Shown here piece by piece: positions 56,287-64,000 of a DNA stretch of 64,000 nt. The DNA lies in NCBI GenBank assembly GCA_905209455.1, contig CAJLTA010000002.1, positions 1 through 64,000 on the forward strand. Direction: 5' to 3'. Both the position numbers and the translations under genes were made by a program. Position 1 is the stretch's first letter; each line of letters begins with the position of its first letter. The stretch comes from an uncultured Collinsella sp. (GTDB lineage Bacteria > Actinomycetota > Coriobacteriia > Coriobacteriales > Coriobacteriaceae). The notes below the pieces were generated by a model. That model searched no databases and was not told the origin of the DNA. It saw nothing but the letters and a program-made list of their open reading frames with translations.

Positions 56287-58953
56287 TTACTCCTGCACTT
56301 TGAGGGCCTCGGCCAGGCTCACGCGCTTGATGGAGCGCGTGTGCAGCAGCGCCACGACCAGGTAGGTCACAAAGCCAATGCCGACGCATGCAGCCATGGA
56401 CCAAGCGGGCACGTAGATCTCGATATTGCCGTTGTAGGCGAGCAGCATCGAGCGGAAGATGGCCGTGAGCGAGCCAATAATGACCGGCAGGCTCAGCACG
56501 AGCGACGCCGCCACACACAACGTGATCGAGCGGATGTATAGATGCGAGATCTCGCTATCGCGATAGCCAAAGACTTTCATGTAGCTGATCGAACGGGCGC
56601 TGTGGTCGATCACGGCCTTGGTCAGCAGGTACATAAACAGCAGGAAGATAAACACCGCGAGCCCGATCATCATTCCGATCATTTTGCTCATCATGCCGAT
56701 GAACTGGTCGCCCACGGCCCGCATGTCGTCGGGCGTGGTGTCGCCGGCAAAGTAACGGGCATCGAGGTCGAGCTTCTCGTCGCTCACATAGCCGTTAAAG
56801 TAGGCGGCGTCGTTGCCGAACAGCTCGTTAAAGTCGTCGATACTCATATAGATATTCATGTCCGACTTGGAGCCCCAGGCACAGTCCTTGCCCGCGTACT
56901 CAAGGGAATAATGCTCCCCCTCGTACTTGTCGATGAGCGTGACCTTCTGGCCCTCGCTCCAGCCAAACTTGTCGAGCAGGCCGCCGCCAAAGACGACGCG
57001 CCCATCGCCAACGTTGAGGTCTTTCCAATAGCGCGAATCGGGCGAGATGCCGTAGACGGAAATCGTCTCCTCGCCATTACCATCGCCGCGGTCGTATTGC
57101 AGCTGGTAAACGGCATATTTCTCGGTCTGCGCAATCTTGTCTGCACCGTTATCGGTCGTGTTAACCGGGTGAATGTCGTCGTTGTCAGTGTCGATCTTAG
57201 AGGCCTTGTCGATCAGGTCGATAGCCTCGTCGCGGTCGCAGCCGAGGGCATCGGCAAGGTCATCGAGGCGCGCATAAAGCGCATCCTTCTTGTCCTGGAC
57301 GTTTGCAAGCGCATCCTGCGCCGCAGTCAGGCTCTCGGCAGACGGAGATGCGGTCGCGGCATCGGCTGCCGCCTGCGCCGCATCGGCCGCGTCGTCAAGC
57401 TCGTCATCGGCATCCTGGGCAGCGGTTAGCAGCACGCCGTCAACCGACTGCAAGCGCTCGAGTGCCGACCACTGCTCGCGCTCCTCGGCAGTACCCTCGA
57501 GCTCCAGCGGCGCCTTGAGCGTGTACTGGTGCTCGGCGACCAGGCCTGTCTCGAGGTTGTCCGCATAGTGCGTCATCGTGGGCAGAATCGCCAGGCCAAA
57601 AAGCATCAGCAGCGACGCAAATGCAATGCCCACGAAGAGCGTGGCGAAGTTGCCCAGATTGCGCAGGAAGATACGCAGGCGGAAGCGGGAAACAAAACCC
57701 ATGCGCTCCGGCAGCTGCAGGCCGCGCTTGGTGCCCGATTTGCCGCTCGCCTCGTGACGAAGGAACTGCAACGGCGTCTTGCCCATCTTGCGAAGCAGGC
57801 CCACCAGCGTGATGAGGATGAGCGCGGCGGCGGGAACCACGGCACACTTCACAAAGATCTCCCAGCTCCAGTACACCTGGAAGGGCGGCAGGCTGTACGA
57901 ACCGTAATAGAGGCTGCGCATGGGCTCGGTAAAGAACACAACGCCGAGCGCAGTGCCCAAAAGCGCCGCGACCACGCCCACGATGGCGGGAAGTGCCAGG
58001 TAGTGCAGGACGATCTCGCGACGGCGATAACCGCTGGCGAGCAGCGTGCCGATGATGGCACTCTCCTCCTCGATGGTGGCGTCGGTAAGGACCACAAAGA
58101 CGAACGCCATGATCACGATGATGATGTCGAGCAGCGTCATCCACATCATAGAGTCGCCGTCTACGTCGTCGCGCGCATAGCCAATGCCCTGATTGGAATC
58201 GGCATCGCTGAGGTCATCCACGCGCGCATCGGCATCGGTGAGCGCTTCCACCATATCCTGCTCGGCGTCGATGCGGTCTGCAGTGGAGAGATCGCGATCG
58301 GCAAAGGTGAAGGAGTAGGTGTAGGCGGGTGCGCCGCCGGCATCCTCAAGCGCGGCAAAACCGGCGTCGGTAACCTCGGCAACACCAAACGTGATGGTGT
58401 TCACCGTAAAGTCGGAGTTGTTGAGGAACAGCGCCTGGCTATCGGGCTGGGTCATGATGCCGCAGATGGTGTAGGTGCGGCCCTCAAGCTCGACCTTATC
58501 GCCCACGGCGAGGTCGTTGTTGGTGGCGAAGACACGGTCGATGGCCACCTCATCGTCCGTCTTGGGCTGCCTACCCTCACAGTAGGACACGATATCGACC
58601 TTGGTGCGGTGCGCATAGGTGCGCAGCGTGCGCTTGGTGCCGTCGTCGCCGGCGGTTTTTTTGATGATGGCGTCGATGGAGAAATTCTTGTAGAGCGTGA
58701 CGCCGCCGACGTCGCCGGCGGCGTCCTCGGCTGCCTTGAGCTGGTCTTTGGTGGCCTCAAAGGAGGTGGTCACGCGGCCGTCCTCAATCGTGTACGCATC
58801 GCGCATGTCGTCAATAAGGCAGCCGATGGAATGCGCTGCGAGCAAAAAGCCCGAGGTGAGAGCGATGCTTCCGCACATAAGCAAAAAGATGCCCAGGTAC
58901 TTGCCGATATTGCGGCGCAGCTCGCGCGGGAGACGTTTTGCGAGAGGTGTCAT
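56287..58953 (-). CDS. FtsX-like ABC permease with coiled-coil insertion
   Basis: 888 aa from the ATG at 58953. An N-terminal membrane helix and a MacB_PCD periplasm-side domain (about 40-240), then an FtsX core with three helices (about 270-400), a second half with a long Ala/Asp/Glu-rich coiled coil (about 475-580) in its extracellular loop, and the final FtsX helices (about 755-880). It belongs to the large ABC permeases that move lipids, lipoproteins or antimicrobials. Coupled to the ATP-binding gene 8 bp upstream. Confidence 0.92.
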   Translation of the reverse strand: MTPLAKRLPRELRRNIGKYLGIFLLMCGSIALTSGFLLAAHSIGCLIDDMRDAYTIEDGRVTTSFEATKDQLKAAEDAAGDVGGVTLYKNFSIDAIIKKTAGDDGTKRTLRTYAHRTKVDIVSYCEGRQPKTDDEVAIDRVFATNNDLAVGDKVELEGRTYTICGIMTQPDSQALFLNNSDFTVNTITFGVAEVTDAGFAALEDAGGAPAYTYSFTFADRDLSTADRIDAEQDMVEALTDADARVDDLSDADSNQGIGYARDDVDGDSMMWMTLLDIIIVIMAFVFVVLTDATIEEESAIIGTLLASGYRRREIVLHYLALPAIVGVVAALLGTALGVVFFTEPMRSLYYGSYSLPPFQVYWSWEIFVKCAVVPAAALILITLVGLLRKMGKTPLQFLRHEASGKSGTKRGLQLPERMGFVSRFRLRIFLRNLGNFATLFVGIAFASLLMLFGLAILPTMTHYADNLETGLVAEHQYTLKAPLELEGTAEEREQWSALERLQSVDGVLLTAAQDADDELDDAADAAQAAADAATASPSAESLTAAQDALANVQDKKDALYARLDDLADALGCDRDEAIDLIDKASKIDTDNDDIHPVNTTDNGADKIAQTEKYAVYQLQYDRGDGNGEETISVYGISPDSRYWKDLNVGDGRVVFGGGLLDKFGWSEGQKVTLIDKYEGEHYSLEYAGKDCAWGSKSDMNIYMSIDDFNELFGNDAAYFNGYVSDEKLDLDARYFAGDTTPDDMRAVGDQFIGMMSKMIGMMIGLAVFIFLLFMYLLTKAVIDHSARSISYMKVFGYRDSEISHLYIRSITLCVAASLVLSLPVIIGSLTAIFRSMLLAYNGNIEIYVPAWSMAACVGIGFVTYLVVALLHTRSIKRVSLAEALKVQE

Positions 58954-58961
58954 GGCGCCGC

Positions 58962-59675
<714 letters not shown>

Positions 59676-59768
59676 GGTATCCCCCATTGTTAGCCTCGTA
59701 CTACTTTATGAACGTAATAGTAAACCTTGGCGAACTATTTTGGGGCGAGGCCTAGGATTTATTTCAGA

Positions 59769-60974
59769 CTAGGCGCGGGATTTGGCGCGTGAGAGGGCCA
59801 GGCCTACGGCGGCAATGGCGGCGGCGAAGAGCACGGTGACGCCCAGGTCGCAGGCGATGTCGCCCAACACGGTGGACGTCAGATCCGAAGCGAGCGCCTT
59901 GCCAATCGCGTCGTTCACCCAATACGTCGGCACAAAGTGCGCCACCGTCTGCACGGCCGAGCCCATCAGCGACAGCGGCATCCAAGCGCCGCCCAAAAAC
60001 GTCATGAGCATGCCGAGCAGGTTGCCCACACCGTTAAGCAGCTCCTCGCGCGCACCCAGGCTCGACAGCGCAAAGCCAACGGCCAGAGGCGTGCACGCCA
60101 GGGCAAACGTCGCCGCCAGCGCCAGACACACGCGACCCACGCCGACCTCGGCGACCGCGCCGGCAAAGCCCACGACGCCCATCATGCTCGACACAAACCA
60201 GATGCAGACGGTGATCACGGCGGCGGCCGCAAACACGGCAAGCGAGCGCCGGCGCTCAGAGATTGGGCCGGCATCCATACGACGTACGCGCTCGGGCTCG
60301 TTCATGCCCGAGAACACCAACCCCACCGATACGATGACCGACGAGATAATCGCGTAGGCGCCAAAGTTGAAATACGACTCGAGCGTAGCAGCGGCTGTCG
60401 AGTCGACCTTGACCTGCTCAATCTGGACCTCGGCGCGCTTGGCGGCGGCATGCTCGGCGGCCTTGGCGACGCTACCATTAGAGGCGGCGGGCTCTAGGGC
60501 CGCTGCAGCGCCCGCGAGCGAAATCCAGCGCGAGGCCTCAGCAGACGAAAGCGCCGCCGCCATGGTGCCGGCACCGTAGGTCACATCGAGCTTGGGCAGG
60601 GCCTCCCCCGCGCGGGCGGCCGCGACCAGGTCGTTCTCAAACCCCTCCGGGATAAAGAACACGCAGTCGGCGCTACCCTTGGCGCTGTTGCTCTTGGAGA
60701 GCGCGTCCGCAAGATCGTAGGTATCGTCGCCGACGCCCGTGACCAACTCAAAGCGCGACCCCAGGTGCTTGGTGAGCGCATGCGAAAGGTCGCTGTCGTC
60801 ACGGTCGACCACGATCACGTTGGCATCGTAGGGCTCGTACTCGGTGAGCTGCGACGAGTTCCAGCTCACCGATGCCGCGATGAATACGCCCATGAGCGAG
60901 ATGAACACCGTATAGATGAGCAGGTAGAACGGGTGCGCCAGCGCCATGCGAAGCGCAGTCTTAAAGGTGCTCAT
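59769..60974 (-). CDS. ABC-2 type permease (second of pair)
   Basis: 401 aa from the ATG at 60974 (AAGGAGC). One N-terminal helix, a ~200-residue extracellular loop, then five or six C-terminal helices (about 205-395), the ABC2_membrane_3 layout of efflux permeases for drugs or bacteriocins. It overlaps the previous permease gene by 14 bp; the two probably form a heterodimer. Confidence 0.9.
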   Translation of the reverse strand: MSTFKTALRMALAHPFYLLIYTVFISLMGVFIAASVSWNSSQLTEYEPYDANVIVVDRDDSDLSHALTKHLGSRFELVTGVGDDTYDLADALSKSNSAKGSADCVFFIPEGFENDLVAAARAGEALPKLDVTYGAGTMAAALSSAEASRWISLAGAAAALEPAASNGSVAKAAEHAAAKRAEVQIEQVKVDSTAAATLESYFNFGAYAIISSVIVSVGLVFSGMNEPERVRRMDAGPISERRRSLAVFAAAAVITVCIWFVSSMMGVVGFAGAVAEVGVGRVCLALAATFALACTPLAVGFALSSLGAREELLNGVGNLLGMLMTFLGGAWMPLSLMGSAVQTVAHFVPTYWVNDAIGKALASDLTSTVLGDIACDLGVTVLFAAAIAAVGLALSRAKSRA

Positions 60975-62148
60975 AGCGGCTCCTTCCAAAGGTCAGCGTG
61001 GCGGCGGCAACGAACAGCAGCGCCATAAGGACCAGCGCGCCGGCGCGAACGACAAAGGGGCCCAGGTCCTCAAAGAAATACAGGCGGATGAACATGTCGC
61101 AGATGAGCTTGACGGGGTTGAGCCAGCACTCGGCCGGGCAGGCGCGGGCGACGTCGTCGGCAAGCGCCATCGCCGGCTCGCCGTAGAGGCCGGCGAACAG
61201 GGCGCACGTGGTAGCAAAGCCCGTGAGGATGCCGGACTTGGACGCCTTGCCGCCCTTAACGGGAAGCGTGCCCACAAAAAGGCCCAAGCCCGTGGCGGCA
61301 AGCGCGGAAGCGGCGCCACCCACCAGACACAGCCCCTCGCGCCCGCCAAAGTCGACGCCCACGACCAGGCGCACGTAGCCGATCGCGATCGTCATCGAGG
61401 CAAAGGAGACCAGCCACGAGCCGACAAAGATGCCGGTCAGCGATGCCGTCTTGGAAAGACCGCCCACACAGCGACGTGCGCCAAGGCCCGACAGATTGGG
61501 CTGCAGGTCGACGACGCTCAAGGCGGCAAACTCCGCAGACATCATCGCGACCAGGCCAAAAAGCGCGTAATAGTAGATGACCGTGCCATCGGGCGTGGTG
61601 CGTGTCAGGCTTACGCGGCGGGTACCGCCCTCGAGCGATAGAGCGCGCGCAACCGCCTCCGGGTCGGCGAGCGCCGCCGGGTTGTCCTGGGCAATCTGGG
61701 ACATGAGCTCGGCATTTTGTGTATACGAGCTTGCCACCGTCTCCAGAATACTGCGGTCGGTGAGCACCGACGTCGCACGCGAGCTGCCATAGCTCGAAAG
61801 CAACGTGAGTTTGGGCGTGCCCGCATCGTCGACCGTATAGATGCCCGCGACCTCACCGGCCTTAAGCGCACGGTTCGCATCGGCTGCGTCGTCGCACTCG
61901 TGGATCTCGAGCAGCTGGTCGTCGCCTTCCTTGGCAAGCGACGTCGCCACGTCCTTAAAGGTCGAGGCGTCCCAGGCCTCATCCGCTACGACGGCCACCG
62001 GCACCGGGTCGACCGTGCCGTCGGAGCTGAGGTTCGCAAACATAAACATGAACATCGTGGAAAGCGCGACGGGAAAGATCGCGCCCCAGACCCACGTGCT
62101 CGGCCGGCGCAGCAGCGTCTTGACCGTAATGATAATGGTGTTGAACAT
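60961..62148 (-). CDS. ABC-2 type permease (first of pair)
   Basis: 395 aa, opening MFNTIIITVKTLLRRP. The same layout as its partner: one helix near 20-40, a long extracellular domain (about 45-195), then six helices. Overlaps the following permease gene and lies 9 bp after the ATPase gene. Confidence 0.9.
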   Translation of the reverse strand: MFNTIIITVKTLLRRPSTWVWGAIFPVALSTMFMFMFANLSSDGTVDPVPVAVVADEAWDASTFKDVATSLAKEGDDQLLEIHECDDAADANRALKAGEVAGIYTVDDAGTPKLTLLSSYGSSRATSVLTDRSILETVASSYTQNAELMSQIAQDNPAALADPEAVARALSLEGGTRRVSLTRTTPDGTVIYYYALFGLVAMMSAEFAALSVVDLQPNLSGLGARRCVGGLSKTASLTGIFVGSWLVSFASMTIAIGYVRLVVGVDFGGREGLCLVGGAASALAATGLGLFVGTLPVKGGKASKSGILTGFATTCALFAGLYGEPAMALADDVARACPAECWLNPVKLICDMFIRLYFFEDLGPFVVRAGALVLMALLFVAAATLTFGRSRYEHL

Positions 62149-62157
62149 GGCTGCCCC

Positions 62158-63096
62158 CTAGTCGCGCAGCTCGCGGCCGGTGATCTCGAGGAACACGTCG
62201 TTGAGGGTCGGCGGCTCGCTCCACACGCGGCCGAGCGCAACGTCGGCAGCGCGCAGCGTGTCGAGGATGTCGACCAGATTGTGCGGACTCGTCTCGCAGG
62301 TGCAGACGAGCTCGCCGCCGGACAGCTCGACGCTGAGCACGTGCTCGAGGGCGCGCAGCCGCTCGACCGTGGCTGGCTCGACGGCGCCCACCTCGACGGT
62401 CACGCGCTCGCCCATCTGAATCATGCGTTTGAGCTCGTCGTTGGTGCCCTGCGCCAGCACGCGGCCGCCGTCCATGATCATGATGCGGCTGCAGATCTGC
62501 TCGACTTCCTCCATGTAATGGCTGGTATACACCACCGTGGCGCCCTCGTCGCGCAGGCGGCAGATGCCCTCCAGGATGGCGTTGCGGCTCTGCGGGTCGA
62601 CCGCCACCGTGGGCTCGTCAAAAAAGATGAGCTCGGGCTTGTGCGCGATGCCGCAGGCGATGTTGAGGCGTCGCGCCAGGCCGCCCGAGAGCTTGCCGGG
62701 GCGGAACTTGGCAAAGTCGCCCAGGCCGACAAAGTCGATGGCCTCGTCGACCAGCGCGCGGCGGCGCTTGCGGTCGTTGACGTAGAGGCTGCAGAAATAG
62801 TCGATGTTCTCGCGCACCGTAAGCTCGTCGAACACCGCCACCTGCTGCGGCACCACGCCGATGCGGCGCTTGAGGTCGTAGCGGGCGGGCGTCATGGGCT
62901 CGCCGAACAGTTCGATGGTGCCCTTGTCGTAGGCGAGCAGCTGCAGGATGCAGTTGATGGACGTGGTCTTGCCCGAGCCGTTGGGGCCCAGCAGGCCAAA
63001 GATCTCGCCGGGGGCGATGCTCAGGTTAAAGTGGTCGAGCGCAATAAGATCGTCGTAGCGCTTGACGAGGTTTTCGACGTGGACGATGTCTGTCAT
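62158..63096 (-). CDS. ABC transporter ATP-binding protein (CcmA/drug-export type)
   Basis: 312 aa from the ATG at 63096. Walker A is LGPNGSGKTTSIN, the signature LSGGLARRLNIACG and Walker B LIFFDEPTVAVDP, then H-loop TSHYMEE and a C-terminal regulatory domain typical of DrrA-like ATPases. Heads the operon with the two ABC-2 permeases, and is divergent from the sensor kinase at 63294, a common arrangement in which the kinase controls the exporter. Confidence 0.95.
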   Translation of the reverse strand: MTDIVHVENLVKRYDDLIALDHFNLSIAPGEIFGLLGPNGSGKTTSINCILQLLAYDKGTIELFGEPMTPARYDLKRRIGVVPQQVAVFDELTVRENIDYFCSLYVNDRKRRRALVDEAIDFVGLGDFAKFRPGKLSGGLARRLNIACGIAHKPELIFFDEPTVAVDPQSRNAILEGICRLRDEGATVVYTSHYMEEVEQICSRIMIMDGGRVLAQGTNDELKRMIQMGERVTVEVGAVEPATVERLRALEHVLSVELSGGELVCTCETSPHNLVDILDTLRAADVALGRVWSEPPTLNDVFLEITGRELRD

Positions 63097-63281
63097 GAGG
63101 CGGCCCTTCTGTTGATTGCGGCCCGGTACGATTGCATCATCGCAGGAGCCGCCGACGCGCACCAGTGAGCTTTGTCACGAGTGCGGAGCTTGGCCGTGCG
63201 GCCTGCCGACGTCCCCGCTTTGCCGCGTGGGAGGAATGTCACGGTTGCGCAGGCGGTCCCTCCACCACGCGCGGCTTCGCG

Positions 63282-63293
63282 TACAATACCCGT
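63282..63293 (+). promoter_or_regulatory. Candidate -10 element for a leaderless kinase mRNA
   Basis: TACAAT (63282-63287) ends 6 nt before the kinase ATG, so transcription starting at the usual distance would begin at or beside the A of ATG. No ribosome site precedes the ATG, and no good -35 is seen. Confidence 0.45.
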
Positions 63294-64000
63294 ATGAACA
63301 GGCTTTTCGACAAATCGATCGTGCTGGCGTGCTGTATTGCGGCCGCCATGGGTCTTGCTGTGGACGCTCGCCTGGTCGCGGCGTTTTGCCTTGGCGTTAT
63401 TGCCACCTCGCTGGCCGAGGTCGTACAGGGAAACCGCGCCCGCCGTGTGAGCGAGGCCGCGAGCTACGCCTGCATCATCGCGGCTGTCTTCGTGCCGCCG
63501 TTTGTGCCGTTTGCGCCTCTCGCTCTCTATGACATCGCGCGACGCGTTCGCCGTGAACGAATCTGGCCCGCGCTGGCGATTGGCGCCGTGTTTGTCTGCG
63601 CGCTTGTCGCGGACCTTCGTGGTGGCGTGCTCACCACCCGAACGCTGCTGTTAACCGCCATCCTTTCGGTTGCCGCCACCTTGCTATCGCTACGCACCGC
63701 CCAGTTGGAGCGCGAGCAGCGGCGCATGCGCCGCACCCGCGACGAGCTGCAGGAACGAGCCCTCGCGCTCGAGGCGCGCAACCGCGATCTTGCCGATCGC
63801 CAGGACTACGAAGTCGAGCTCGCGACGCTCGCCGAACGCGCCCGCATCGCGCGCGAGATCCACGATAACGTCGGGCACCAGCTCACGCGCGCCTCACTGC
63901 AGGCCGAAGCCCTACGCGTGGTCCACGCCGACGAGCCTGGCGTCGCCGCCGATTTCGCCGACGTTAAACGCACGGTTGACGAGGCGCTCCAGCTTGTGCG
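63294..64000 (+). CDS. NarL-type sensor histidine kinase, cut by the window end
   Basis: At least 235 residues visible. About four to five membrane helices (to about 140) precede a coiled coil (about 140-180) and the HisKA_3 box RARIAREIHDNVGHQLTRA with the acceptor His near residue 190. The ATPase domain lies beyond the window. A NarL/LuxR response regulator probably follows. Divergent from the ABC exporter operon, which it may control. Confidence 0.88.
   Translation, partial: MNRLFDKSIVLACCIAAAMGLAVDARLVAAFCLGVIATSLAEVVQGNRARRVSEAASYACIIAAVFVPPFVPFAPLALYDIARRVRRERIWPALAIGAVFVCALVADLRGGVLTTRTLLLTAILSVAATLLSLRTAQLEREQRRMRRTRDELQERALALEARNRDLADRQDYEVELATLAERARIAREIHDNVGHQLTRASLQAEALRVVHADEPGVAADFADVKRTVDEALQLV

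Overview
The window reads as a GC-rich chromosomal segment of a gut coriobacterium, most likely Collinsella or a close relative. That is an inference from gene content: an actinobacterial dnaK-grpE-dnaJ-hspR operon, membrane-anchored LuxR regulators, Coriobacteriia-type metal transport genes, and many short palindromic intergenic repeats. No rRNA, tRNA, CRISPR array, intact insertion sequence, integrase or phage gene was found. No database search was possible; family names come from motif recognition.

Layout. 0.1-5.2 kb: heat-shock operon on the minus strand and its long upstream region. 5.2-5.5: small ferredoxin. 5.5-9.5: NAD de novo operon nadA-nadB-nadC-niaR behind a large palindrome that covers the promoter. 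9.7-11.7: LytTR regulator and a frameshifted GHKL kinase. 11.8-13.8: a uracil-DNA-glycosylase-like protein, thioredoxin, a small acidic protein and NikR. 13.9-19.0: hydrogenase maturation genes hypF, hypC, hypD, hypE. 19.1-24.2: HAD phosphatase, lipoprotein, PTS EIIA, a Fic-domain cassette, pyrE. 24.3-25.9: membrane LuxR regulator. 26.3-30.6: an operon of zinc-ribbon proteins, an SPFH protein and a lipoprotein. 30.8-34.7: a NarL-type regulator with two membrane sensors. 34.9-36.3: GH1 phospho-glycosidase. 36.7-37.8: an AAA ATPase cassette inserted beside the 3' end of a DUF4867 gene. 38.8-41.4: luxS, nucleoside hydrolase, ribokinase. 41.5-43.8: OatA-like acyltransferase. 44.3-47.4: NRAMP-related transporter with an MgtE-like protein. 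47.7-55.9: deacetylase-like protein, PRC-barrel and YtxH proteins, a protein resembling the cyanophycin synthetase N-domain, CNNM, hemolysin III, hydrolase, DUF362 ferredoxin. 56.3-63.1: two ABC export systems. 63.3 to the end: a sensor kinase cut by the window edge.

The intergenic DNA is the most unusual part. Three copies of a ~170-bp structured element sit directly behind stop codons and keep their stems with different base pairs. A second population of short palindromes shares a GGGAC-containing loop, while their arms differ in sequence but stay complementary. Two single-gene cassettes (Fic and AAA ATPase) are bracketed by repeats. The ATPase cassette is flanked by an approximately 125-bp duplication containing a decayed copy of the neighbouring gene's 3' end.

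Working together: luxS, nucleoside hydrolase and ribokinase fit nucleoside and ribose salvage with SAM-byproduct recycling. NikR beside hypFCDE points to nickel-dependent [NiFe]-hydrogenase maturation. The MgtE-like/NRAMP pair looks like magnesium handling rather than manganese uptake.
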